In this document: positions 1-6,112 of the stretch, in pieces
Position numbering within the stretch: the first letter of the stretch is position 1
Layout of the letters: every line of letters starts with the position of its first letter
DNA from: an uncultured Peptococcaceae bacterium
Lineage (GTDB): Bacteria > Bacillota > Dehalobacteriia > UBA7702
NCBI GenBank assembly: GCA_937919295.1
Contig: CALFRX010000010.1
Span: 1 to 7,415 of the forward strand
Length of the DNA stretch: 7,415 nucleotides
Direction: 5' to 3'
Translations under genes and position numbers: made by a program
The notes under the pieces: generated by a model
Databases searched by the model: none
Seen by the model: the letters and a program-made list of their open reading frames with translations, nothing else
What the model was told of the DNA's origin: nothing

Positions 1-1389
1 GTGGTTTATCTGCCCAAGGGGATTCCGGCTCTTATTTCTTTTATGGGCGCAATGTATGCCGGTAGCCCTTATGTCCCAGTGGATGCCCATATTCCTACGC
101 TGCGCCTGACCAAGATCCTCCAAAGCCTGGCCCCCTGTACGGTCATTACCGACGCGTCCTTGGCGCCAAACCTTGAGGATTGCGGTGTCAGCGGTGTCAA
201 CGTCTGCTTCTATGACGATTTGGCTACCGCCGACATTGCTGACGAACTGATTGAAACAGCGCTTTCTCGGGTCACCGATGTTGATCCCATCTACATTATG
301 TTTACTTCTGGTTCCACCGGTAATCCCAAAGGCGTCACCGTTTCCCACCGGGGTATCATTGACTATGCGGAATGGGTGGTCACCACCTTCCGCTATGACA
401 GCAATACGGTTATGGCCAATCAGGCGCCCTTTTATTTTGATAATTCCACCTTTGATATATACGGTTCTTTACGCTGCGGTGCAAAGCTGATTTTAACGCC
501 AGAAAGTCTCTTTCTGTTTCCCCTGAAACTGCCGCAGTTTCTTGCGGAAAACGAAATTACCTCCATCTTTTGGGTGCCCACGGTCATGATCAATGTAGCC
601 AATTCCGGCGCCCTTGACCAGCAGCCCCTACCGCAACTGAAAACAGCGGCTTTTTGCGGGGAAGTGATGCCTAATAAACAGCTGAATATTTGGCGAGAAC
701 ATTTGCCCCATTGCCTTTTCGCCAACTTATACGGCCCCACGGAGATCACCGACGTTTGTTCCTATTACCTTGTTGACAGAGCCTTTGACGACGCCGATCC
801 GCTGCCCATCGGTAAGGCCTGCGAAAATATGCGTCTGCTCATCCTTACCGCAGAGGACAAGGAAGCTGTCGTGGGAGAACAGGGGGAACTGTGCGTGATC
901 GGCAGCGGGGTCGCCTTGGGGTACTGGAAAGCGCCGGAACTTACCGCCAAAGCCTTTGTGCAAAACCCCTTAAACGACGCTTACCGGGAGATCATGTACC
1001 GCACCGGCGATTTGGCTTATCGCGGTGAAGACGGTCTCATCATGTTCCTGGGCAGAAAAGACCATCAGATCAAGCATAAGGGCAACCGCATTGAGTTGGG
1101 GGAAATCGAAACCGCCGCCATCTGTGTCAACGGCGTGGAAAACGCTTGCGCGATCTTTGATCACGAAAAGCAGGAAATCGTGTTGTTCGTCGAAACCACG
1201 TATACGCTGTCCCTACGTAAATTCAATTTGGAATTAAAAAAATACATCCCCCAATATATGTTGCCGGCAAAGTTGATTCCCATGGCAAAGCTGCCTCATA
1301 CCGCCAATGATAAAATCGACCGCGTCACCTTAAGGGCAACCTTGCGGGATCACAAAGATACAGGAGGAAAAGATCATGGGTATTGCTGA
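1..1389 (+). CDS. Dlt-type amino acid adenylation enzyme (DltA-like), 5' end outside window
   Basis: This is an ATP-dependent adenylating enzyme that should activate an amino acid as aminoacyl-AMP and load it on the carrier protein encoded next. Visible ANL-superfamily core motifs, numbered from the window start, are A3 TSGSTGNPKG (102-111), A4 around FDNSTFDIY (146-154), A5 NLYGPTE (242-248), A7 YRTGD (333-337), A8 around GRKDHQIKHKGNRIELGEIE (351-370) and A10 with the catalytic lysine in NDKIDR (Lys438). FCGEVMP (218-224) and NQAPF resemble DltA, including the pocket cysteine. About 60 N-terminal residues of a ~500-residue enzyme are missing, so base 1 is not the real start. The 3' end overlaps the carrier-protein gene by 14 nt, implying translational coupling. 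Several pocket residues differ from DltA (see findings), so D-alanine is not assured. An NRPS fragment is unlikely because no condensation or thioesterase domain follows. Confidence 0.93.
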   Translation: MVYLPKGIPALISFMGAMYAGSPYVPVDAHIPTLRLTKILQSLAPCTVITDASLAPNLEDCGVSGVNVCFYDDLATADIADELIETALSRVTDVDPIYIMFTSGSTGNPKGVTVSHRGIIDYAEWVVTTFRYDSNTVMANQAPFYFDNSTFDIYGSLRCGAKLILTPESLFLFPLKLPQFLAENEITSIFWVPTVMINVANSGALDQQPLPQLKTAAFCGEVMPNKQLNIWREHLPHCLFANLYGPTEITDVCSYYLVDRAFDDADPLPIGKACENMRLLILTAEDKEAVVGEQGELCVIGSGVALGYWKAPELTAKAFVQNPLNDAYREIMYRTGDLAYRGEDGLIMFLGRKDHQIKHKGNRIELGEIETAAICVNGVENACAIFDHEKQEIVLFVETTYTLSLRKFNLELKKYIPQYMLPAKLIPMAKLPHTANDKIDRVTLRATLRDHKDTGGKDHGYC

Positions 1390-1630
1390 AATCACAACAA
1401 TAATTGACAAATACGTCAGGGAAAGATTTGAAATCGAAAGTGACGATCCCGATTATTCTGATGAGGTAAACCTCTTCGATTACGGTTATGTGGATTCTCT
1501 CGGCGCCGTGGAAATTATCATGTTTGTCGAGGAACACTTCGGTTGCCGGATTTCCCAGAAAGATATCTCAAAATACCCGATGAATACGGTCAGAGAAATC
1601 GCGGAGGTCGTCTTGGAAAAGCTCCAATAA
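1376..1630 (+). CDS. Acyl carrier protein, DltC-like
   Basis: An 84-residue stand-alone carrier protein. The phosphopantetheine attachment serine is Ser41 in GYVDSLGAVEI, the classic D-S-L motif at the start of helix 2. The protein is acidic, as carrier proteins are, and its length fits DltC or a discrete ACP. AGGAGG at 1362-1367 lies 8 nt before the ATG, so the start is secure; the gene begins inside the end of the adenylation gene. Its position between the adenylating enzyme and the MBOAT protein indicates that it carries the activated aminoacyl group as a thioester to the membrane acyltransferase. A fatty-acid ACP role is unlikely in this context. Confidence 0.93.
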   Translation: MGIAEITTIIDKYVRERFEIESDDPDYSDEVNLFDYGYVDSLGAVEIIMFVEEHFGCRISQKDISKYPMNTVREIAEVVLEKLQ

Positions 1631-1651
1631 ACAGGAAAGGAATACCCGCAT

Positions 1652-2800
1652 ATGTGGTTTCTCCAGACAGATATATTGATCCGTATGCTGATTGCCTGCG
1701 CCATCGCGGCCATTGCCTTTGCCGTGGCCCGACACTATGGCAAAGAACAGCTGGCCATGAACGGCTTTCTGCTCCTTGATTTGCTGCTGATTTTGTACGT
1801 TTCCGAAAAACTCCTCGTTTTTTATATCGGTTACGTACTTATCACATACGGCTTTGTCGTGGCCCTTAAAAAGATCAAAAAAGGCCGCCGTTTTTGGTTT
1901 GTGCTCCTCTGTCTAAGTTGTCTCGTTCCGTTTCTCTATACACGAGCCACGGAATTCTTTGCTTTTTTACCCTATGGGCTGATCATGATCGGCATTGCCT
2001 ATAATATGCTCAAAGCCATCGACGCCCTTTACTATACCTATTATACCGACGAGCCCATTCCTTTTTTGACTTACGCCAATTATATGCTCTTTTTCCCGGT
2101 GCTCACCGCCGGCCCTATTTTCCGTTACCGCGACTTTAAAAAAACGTTTTACGCGCCGGAACCGCTTAGCGTGGAGTCGGCTACCTATTTTACAAAGCGT
2201 TTTATCCTCGGCATGTTTAAAAAAGTCGTCGTGCTCGCCCTGATTTTCAGGCTGATGAATCATTGCGCGGTGCTGGAGGGCCATTGGTATCTGAGCCTTG
2301 CCATCACGGCTTTAAGTTACCTTACCCTCTACCTGGACATGTCCGGTTACGCGGATATCGCTATCTCCATGGGGGGTGTGATGGGGGTCAAAGTACCGGA
2401 AAACTTCAAACAGCCATTGAAAGCGCCTTCCTTTACCCAGTTTTGGCGCAATTGGCATATTACCCTCAGCGACTGGATCCGCGAACATATCTTCGTCGTT
2501 GTCAGCGGTAAGCGACTTCGGCGTATCCAAGGGGCGCTTATCGGCTTTTTCACAATGTTTTTCATGTGTTTATGGCACGGTTTTTCCATCGCCTATCTCA
2601 TCGACGGGATTCTCCTCGGCGCTGTGATGGCCTCCGAAAATTTATTGGGGATCACCACGGTCAATAAGAGAAAGGTGAAAAAATCCTATTATATTTTCCG
2701 CTGTATTGCGGCCAATACCATCTTTGCCCTCAACAGTCTACTGCTCACCCTCGGCGCGCCCACGGCTTTGCAGGTGCTCAAGGGTTTTCTAATCTGGTAA
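1652..2800 (+). CDS. MBOAT-family membrane O-acyltransferase, DltB/AlgI-like
   Basis: A 382-residue multi-pass membrane protein of the membrane-bound O-acyltransferase family. Family marks seen are FFPVLTAGPIFRYRDF (147-162), which matches the conserved GPI(x)R region of DltB and AlgI; FWRNWHITLSDW (264-275) with the conserved His269; and CLWHG (306-310) with the presumed catalytic His309. Length is close to DltB (about 400 residues). The family moves an acyl group from a cytoplasmic carrier thioester across the membrane; here the donor would be the carrier protein encoded just upstream. The ATG at 1652 follows AGGAAAGG (1633-1640) at 11 nt. The gap to the carrier gene is 21 nt and to the next gene 10 nt, so all are one operon. 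The acceptor polymer cannot be read from the sequence. Confidence 0.93.
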   Translation: MWFLQTDILIRMLIACAIAAIAFAVARHYGKEQLAMNGFLLLDLLLILYVSEKLLVFYIGYVLITYGFVVALKKIKKGRRFWFVLLCLSCLVPFLYTRATEFFAFLPYGLIMIGIAYNMLKAIDALYYTYYTDEPIPFLTYANYMLFFPVLTAGPIFRYRDFKKTFYAPEPLSVESATYFTKRFILGMFKKVVVLALIFRLMNHCAVLEGHWYLSLAITALSYLTLYLDMSGYADIAISMGGVMGVKVPENFKQPLKAPSFTQFWRNWHITLSDWIREHIFVVVSGKRLRRIQGALIGFFTMFFMCLWHGFSIAYLIDGILLGAVMASENLLGITTVNKRKVKKSYYIFRCIAANTIFALNSLLLTLGAPTALQVLKGFLIW

Positions 2801-2810
2801 GGAGGCGCAA

Positions 2811-3704
2811 ATGAAAAAAGTACTTTCCTTTTTGAAGCGTTGCCGCTTCTTGCTGTTTTTGCTCATCGCCTTGCTCCTCCTGGACGTTTCTTTATCTGTT
2901 GTTTTTGACCGCTATACGATGACAAGCGGTAATTTCTCTCTTAACGACTATGAAATTACCCGGCGCGATCATCCGGAGGAGATTTGGGATAAAGTGTTCT
3001 ACGGCAATTCCGCGGTGATTTCCGCTTATCGCGAAGATCTCAGTGATAGCGGTTACATCAACTTTGGTGTGGATTACGGCTCCTTAATCAGTCTACAAAC
3101 GATTCTCGGCACCGATGAAGTCAGCATCGGCAGCAACCTTGTGGTCGGCCTTAACTGGGCCGCCATGTTCGATAATATGGAGACAAACCCCAACTATTTT
3201 TGGAACCGTTCTTTTTTGGAGCCCTACAGCTATTTTCAGCGGGATCGCCTCTATGCCGCCTTTACCGGGAAACTAAAATCCATGGCCACCGGCGACCCCT
3301 GGGCGGAGGGCAGTTATCGCGAACAAACAAAAAGTTACTATTACGCCGCTCTCTCCGATGAGGAATTGGCGGATAAAGTCGCGGAGTATGAGAAACGCTA
3401 CTGGTCAACGGGGGTTGAGGGTTGCGGCGATAATTTGGCTTCACTGCAAAGGGTCATCGAACAATGTCAGGAAAAAGGCATTCACCTGCGGGTGGTGCTC
3501 ATGCCTTGGAATCCCACGATTGAAAAACCCGAGGTCATATTGGAACTCAACGATGCCATCAAAAGCATCTGCGCCGATAGCGGCATTGAGGTTCTCGACC
3601 TTTCCGATACATTTGAGGCTGATTGCTTCTATGACCTCGGTCATATGAACTATGAATACGGCTCTCATCGGTTTATGGAGGTGATCGACCCATGGCTTCA
3701 ATGA
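2811..3704 (+). CDS. Membrane-anchored SGNH-type protein, DltD-like
   Basis: A 297-residue protein with a basic N-terminus and one hydrophobic segment (about 13-32), so a signal anchor with the main domain outside the cytoplasm. SGNH-hydrolase marks are VFYGNSAVI (62-70) with nucleophile candidate Ser67, VGLNW (112-116) with Asn115 as a possible block-III residue, and YDLGHMN (274-280) giving the Asp275 and His278 pair near the C-terminus. DltD has the same N-terminal anchor plus Ser/Asp/His layout but is about 390-420 residues, so this is a short form. By analogy it would take the acyl group after the MBOAT step and place it on the envelope polymer, or edit such esters. GGAGG at 2801-2805 sits 5 nt before the ATG, directly after the MBOAT stop. 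The 3' end overlaps the following microprotein gene by 13 nt. Confidence 0.8.
   Translation: MKKVLSFLKRCRFLLFLLIALLLLDVSLSVVFDRYTMTSGNFSLNDYEITRRDHPEEIWDKVFYGNSAVISAYREDLSDSGYINFGVDYGSLISLQTILGTDEVSIGSNLVVGLNWAAMFDNMETNPNYFWNRSFLEPYSYFQRDRLYAAFTGKLKSMATGDPWAEGSYREQTKSYYYAALSDEELADKVAEYEKRYWSTGVEGCGDNLASLQRVIEQCQEKGIHLRVVLMPWNPTIEKPEVILELNDAIKSICADSGIEVLDLSDTFEADCFYDLGHMNYEYGSHRFMEVIDPWLQ
3677..3685 (+). promoter_or_regulatory. Near-perfect Shine-Dalgarno site for the DltX-like microprotein
   Basis: GGAGGTGAT matches the complement of the 16S rRNA 3' end over nine bases. It lies inside the last codons of the DltD-like gene, 6 nt before the ATG at 3692 (10 nt counting from the GGAGG core). It is one of the strongest ribosome sites in the window and is the main evidence that the short overlapping frame is translated. 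Confidence 0.8.
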
Positions 3705-3835
3705 TCCGTAAAATCCGGGCATTCCTCGGCACACCCTTGGGTATTGTGGTGGAGGCCCTTGTTTACGCCGCCATGCTGATTTTGATTATGAGCTTCTTTA
3801 CCGGCAACGGCCTGTTTATCTATGAAGCGTTTTAA
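3692..3835 (+). CDS. DltX-like single-pass membrane microprotein with C-terminal FIYEAF
   Basis: A 47-residue protein starting inside the 3' end of the DltD-like gene, in another frame. It has a basic N-terminus (Arg6, Lys7, Arg9), one hydrophobic helix (about 15-36) and a short tail TGNGLFIYEAF, so the positive-inside rule puts the C-terminus outside the cell. DltX of dlt operons is a protein of about 50 residues with the same layout and a conserved C-terminal Phe-x-Tyr-x-x-Phe-type tail (FIYxxF), whose tyrosine is understood to carry the acyl group between DltB and DltD. Here the tyrosine would be Tyr44. The strong ribosome site supports expression. The position after the DltD-like gene is unusual, as dltX normally precedes dltA. 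The assignment rests on size, topology and tail motif, because the rest is too short for firm homology by eye. Confidence 0.8.
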   Translation: MASMIRKIRAFLGTPLGIVVEALVYAAMLILIMSFFTGNGLFIYEAF

Positions 3836-3848
3836 AGGAGGAGATACC

Positions 3849-4319
3849 ATGGTCACGATTCGCCCGGCACAAGAACAGGATATATCATCACTGCTGAAGC
3901 TTTATGATACTCTCTATGCCCTCCTGATCGACGAATACGGTTACCCTTTTTCCTTCCACAGAGAAGAAAACGAAAAGATGCTGGCCGTGCAAATGAAATC
4001 GAGGTTTTGCTGCCTTTATGTGGCGGTAGCCGAGGAACAGTTGATCGGCTTTGTGCACGGTTCCGTTTCGAAACTGGAGCGACGTTTGACGTATGGAGAT
4101 CAAAAGACCATCGGCCGCATCGACGATATCTATGTCAACGATGATTATCAGGGCTGGGGCGTGGCCGCGCTGCTGTTGCAAGCAGCGGAAGATTGGTTTT
4201 CAGAAGAAGGTATTTCTCTTGTGGAAAGTTATATCCTTTGTGCGAATCCCCGCTCCCTGCGTTTTCACGAAAACCATGGTTACGAGGCCGCAGTCTACCG
4301 GACGCTGAAAAAACTCTGA
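3849..4319 (+). CDS. GNAT-family N-acetyltransferase
   Basis: A 156-residue single-domain acetyltransferase of the GCN5-related family, which transfers an acetyl group from acetyl-CoA to an amine. The acetyl-CoA pyrophosphate loop is YQGWGVAALLL (100-110), fitting Q/R-x-x-G-x-G/A, preceded by the strand RIDDIYVNDDY (90-100). Motif B is NPRSLRFHENHGYE (133-146). The start at 3849 is chosen because AAGGAGG (3835-3841) lies 7 nt before it; an in-frame ATG at 3822 lies before that site and inside the previous gene. It follows the microprotein gene by 13 nt and precedes the operon terminator, so it is co-transcribed with the Dlt-like genes. The substrate is unknown; it may act on a related amino acid or sugar, or may simply be a passenger. 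Confidence 0.9.
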   Translation: MVTIRPAQEQDISSLLKLYDTLYALLIDEYGYPFSFHREENEKMLAVQMKSRFCCLYVAVAEEQLIGFVHGSVSKLERRLTYGDQKTIGRIDDIYVNDDYQGWGVAALLLQAAEDWFSEEGISLVESYILCANPRSLRFHENHGYEAAVYRTLKKL

Positions 4320-4340
4320 CGCTCTTCGGCGGCATTATCT

Positions 4341-4373
4341 AAAAAAGCCTATTGTTGGATAGGCTTTTTTTTC
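4341..4373 (+). terminator. Rho-independent terminator of the Dlt-like operon
   Basis: A perfect 11-bp stem (4341-4351 with 4360-4370, core AAGCCTA/TAGGCTT) encloses an 8-nt loop and ends in a run of T (4365-4372). It lies 21 nt after the GNAT stop. The A-run on its left side would also allow termination of minus-strand transcripts. Confidence 0.9.
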
Positions 4374-4435
4374 TTTGTCTGGGCTTCCTGCCAGTTTTTT
4401 ATCATCGGTCCAACGCGTGTTAGATCTCTTGTGCC

Positions 4436-4507
4436 TTGACTTTGCCCGGGGTTTATATTAAGCTAAAAACAGAAAAAGTTATGATTTTTTGCTCAATGTA
4501 TGATAAT
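4436..4507 (+). promoter_or_regulatory. Possible promoter region for the MttB-like gene
   Basis: The stretch between the terminator and the methyltransferase gene is AT-rich and must hold its promoter if it is an independent unit. A good -35 candidate TTGACT is at 4436-4441, but the -10 at normal distance (TAAGCT, 4459-4464) is poor and TATATT (4454-4459) is too close. A second option is a -10 like TATGAT (4499-4504) or GATAAT (4502-4507) with weak -35 matches. No riboswitch-like structure was recognised in 4374-4515. Confidence 0.3.
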
Positions 4508-4530
4508 TTTCTTTGAAAGGAGTGGTGATG

Positions 4531-5967
4531 ATGTTGCAGAATCGCCTGAAGGTTTTTTCGGAAGCAGAGATGGAACAGATTCATCAAAACGCTTTGCTGC
4601 TTTTACAGAAGAAAGGAATCGTGTTTCAGGGGGATGATGCCGTAACGTGTTTTGCCCGGCACGGCGCCGCCGTATCAGGTCATACGGTTTTTCTGGCCGC
4701 GGATATGATAGAAGATGCCTTGTTTCAGTGTCCCCCCTCCTTTTTGCTGGAAGCGCCGGAAAAGAGTCGCAGTGTTACGGTAGGGGAGGGCTTGTTGATC
4801 CACCCCGCCGGCGGTGAAATCTTCATCGCTGATCCCGACGGCCGACGTCACAGTCCTGTTTTGGCGGATTACGCCGCCATTCAAACCGTCTATCAGTATT
4901 GTGACGAAATCAATATTGGCGGTTCCAAACCGTTGAATCCCATCGATAAGGATGACCGGGTCAAAGGGCTTTATCTCACTTTGGCCGCCATGCGCCATTG
5001 CAATAAGCCGCTTTTGACGCCGGTGGAGGAAATGGATGAGCGGCAATTGGAATGTTTGAAACTGTATCAAATCCTCTACGGGGACGACGATATTTTTGAA
5101 AAACACTATGTGACCTGGCATCCTGTTTGTTCCGCGTCGCCTTATTGTTATCCTGCCCACGCCAGCGACGGCATTCGTCTTTTTGCCGAGCGCAACCAGC
5201 CGGTGGTTCTCGTTTCCGCGCCCATGAGCGGCATTACCGGGCCGGTACAGCTCTATTCCACTGTGGTGCTGGCCTTGGCCGAGCTGTTGGCGGGTATCGT
5301 TTACGCCCAACTGATTCGTCCCGGCGTACCGGTGGTTCCCTCCGCTTCCCTAACTTACGGCAATATGCGTTACGCGACTTGGGAATGTGCCGCCCCCGAT
5401 ACGGCGCTGCTCCTTGGCGGGATGATTCAGCTCTTTCGCGAATACTATAAACTGCCGGCCCGGGCCCAAACCGGCGTCACCAGTTCCAAAACCGTGGATT
5501 ATCAGGCGGGTCTCGAAACCATGCAGAGCTTTTTATTCACCGCTCTTTGCGGCGTCAATCTTACCAGCCAGTCCGTGGGTAGTCTCGCCAATTTGCTGAC
5601 CCTTTCCCCGGAAAAAACAGTGATCGACAATGAGATGATATCCCGGGTTCGTTATATGTTAAAGGGCATGGCCACCGACGAAAGCGCTTTCGCGTTAGAT
5701 GATATACTGAAAACAAAAGCCGGCGGTGACTTCATGACAGCGCCCTCCACTTTGGCTCATTTTAAAGACGGCTGGCAGCCTATTGTTTCCGACTGGCGTT
5801 CCTATGACACCTGGGCTGATGACGGCGCCAAGGGTATTCAAGAGACGGCCAAGGATAAGGTTAAGGAGATCTTGGCCAATGCACCGGATTCGCTTCTCGA
5901 CCCCTGCCAGGAAAAGATGATGACGGACTACATCCGTCATATTGAAAAGAAGCATAAAATCGTTTAA
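4531..5967 (+). CDS. MttB-superfamily (trimethylamine-type) methyltransferase, non-pyrrolysine
   Basis: A 478-residue protein of the MttB superfamily, whose members demethylate quaternary or tertiary amines by transferring methyl to a cognate corrinoid protein. Matches by eye include the N-terminal layout RLKVFSEAEMEQIHQNAL, the glycine-rich SAPMSGITGPVQL (229-241), SSKTVDYQAGLETM (318-331), GVNL (341-344) and SPEKTVIDNEMI (359-370). The frame contains no amber codon, so it is of the non-pyrrolysine type, like enzymes for glycine betaine, proline betaine, carnitine or butyrobetaine. No corrinoid-protein or reductive-activase gene is adjacent, so partner and substrate stay open. AAAGGAG (4516-4522) lies 8 nt before the chosen ATG; another ATG at 4528 is possible, and the upstream in-frame TTG at 4513 lies just before that site. 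It appears to be a single-gene unit with a terminator after it. Confidence 0.88.
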   Translation: MLQNRLKVFSEAEMEQIHQNALLLLQKKGIVFQGDDAVTCFARHGAAVSGHTVFLAADMIEDALFQCPPSFLLEAPEKSRSVTVGEGLLIHPAGGEIFIADPDGRRHSPVLADYAAIQTVYQYCDEINIGGSKPLNPIDKDDRVKGLYLTLAAMRHCNKPLLTPVEEMDERQLECLKLYQILYGDDDIFEKHYVTWHPVCSASPYCYPAHASDGIRLFAERNQPVVLVSAPMSGITGPVQLYSTVVLALAELLAGIVYAQLIRPGVPVVPSASLTYGNMRYATWECAAPDTALLLGGMIQLFREYYKLPARAQTGVTSSKTVDYQAGLETMQSFLFTALCGVNLTSQSVGSLANLLTLSPEKTVIDNEMISRVRYMLKGMATDESAFALDDILKTKAGGDFMTAPSTLAHFKDGWQPIVSDWRSYDTWADDGAKGIQETAKDKVKEILANAPDSLLDPCQEKMMTDYIRHIEKKHKIV

Positions 5968-5980
5968 CGGTGATGATCAA

Positions 5981-6014
5981 GGCCGGCTCCGCTTTAGCGG
6001 AACCGGCCACTTTC
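5981..6014 (+). terminator. Probable terminator after the MttB-like gene
   Basis: A 12-bp GC-rich stem (GGCCGGCTCCGC at 5981-5992 with GCGGAACCGGCC at 5997-6008, one C-A mismatch) and a TTTA loop begin 13 nt after the methyltransferase stop. The tract that follows (TTTCTT) is short and broken, so termination strength is uncertain, but position and stem stability fit. Confidence 0.7.
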
Positions 6015-6030
6015 TTGTACCATCAAAAAA

Positions 6031-6039
6031 CATGGAAAG
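6031..6039 (+). promoter_or_regulatory. Possible operator half-site upstream of the -35 box
   Basis: CATGGAAAG here is identical to one arm of the palindrome at 6078-6097 (read on the minus strand of its right arm). It lies 5 nt upstream of the -35 box. A single half-site of nine bases could be chance, but repetition on both sides of the same promoter suggests cooperative repressor binding. Confidence 0.4.
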
Positions 6040-6044
6040 TTTAC

Positions 6045-6072
6045 TTGACATTTTGAGAGAATGTGGTATGAT
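6045..6072 (+). promoter_or_regulatory. Strong sigma-A-type promoter of the XRE/membrane-protein unit
   Basis: A consensus -35 TTGACA (6045-6050) is separated by 16 bp from -10 TATGAT (6067-6072), which carries the TG of an extended -10 (6064-6065). Expected transcription start is about 6078-6080. The promoter overlaps the otherwise open in-frame extension of the repressor gene, which rules out starts upstream of about 6078. Confidence 0.88.
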
Positions 6073-6077
6073 CACAT

Positions 6078-6097
6078 ATGGAAAGCATGCTTTCCAT
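6078..6097. promoter_or_regulatory. 20-bp perfect palindrome at the transcription start, likely operator
   Basis: ATGGAAAGCA is followed directly by its exact reverse complement TGCTTTCCAT. It sits at the expected +1 of the promoter just upstream and just before the small HTH gene, the usual place for an autoregulatory operator of an XRE-type repressor. In RNA it could also form an 8-bp hairpin ahead of the ribosome site. Confidence 0.75.
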
Positions 6098-6099
6098 GG

Positions 6100-6109
6100 G
6101 GAGGGGAGG
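6100..6109 (+). promoter_or_regulatory. Double Shine-Dalgarno site of the XRE gene
   Basis: Two overlapping-range GGAGG cores occur, at 6100-6104 and 6105-6109. The first lies 8 nt before an ACG at 6113-6115 and the second 3 nt before it; the nearest in-frame normal start, TTG at 6125, is 15 nt from the second core. The site therefore points to translation starting at the ACG position. Confidence 0.55.
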
Positions 6110-6112
6110 ACA

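Noticed and set aside
1..1389. Fragment of a nonribosomal peptide synthetase
   Set aside because: The carrier domain is a separate small protein, no condensation domain is present, and the partners are MBOAT and SGNH proteins, as in Dlt systems.
3822..3848. Upstream ATG for the GNAT protein
   Set aside because: It lies within the microprotein gene and before the AAGGAGG site that positions the ATG at 3849.
4374..4515. Possible riboswitch or small RNA before the MttB-like gene
   Set aside because: No conserved riboswitch motif or extended pairing was recognised apart from the upstream terminator.
4513..4530. Upstream TTG start for the MttB-like protein
   Set aside because: The first codons from TTG are the ribosome binding site itself (AAAGGAG); ATG at 4531 or 4528 is the sensible start.
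4675..5310. 211-residue minus-strand open frame
   Set aside because: It lies wholly within the MttB-like gene, has low-complexity shadow-frame composition, no ribosome site and no recognisable domain.
5942..6112. Upstream ATG starts (5942 or 6068) for the XRE regulator
   Set aside because: 5942 is inside the MttB-like gene and would run through the terminator; 6068 is inside the -10 box, upstream of the transcription start.
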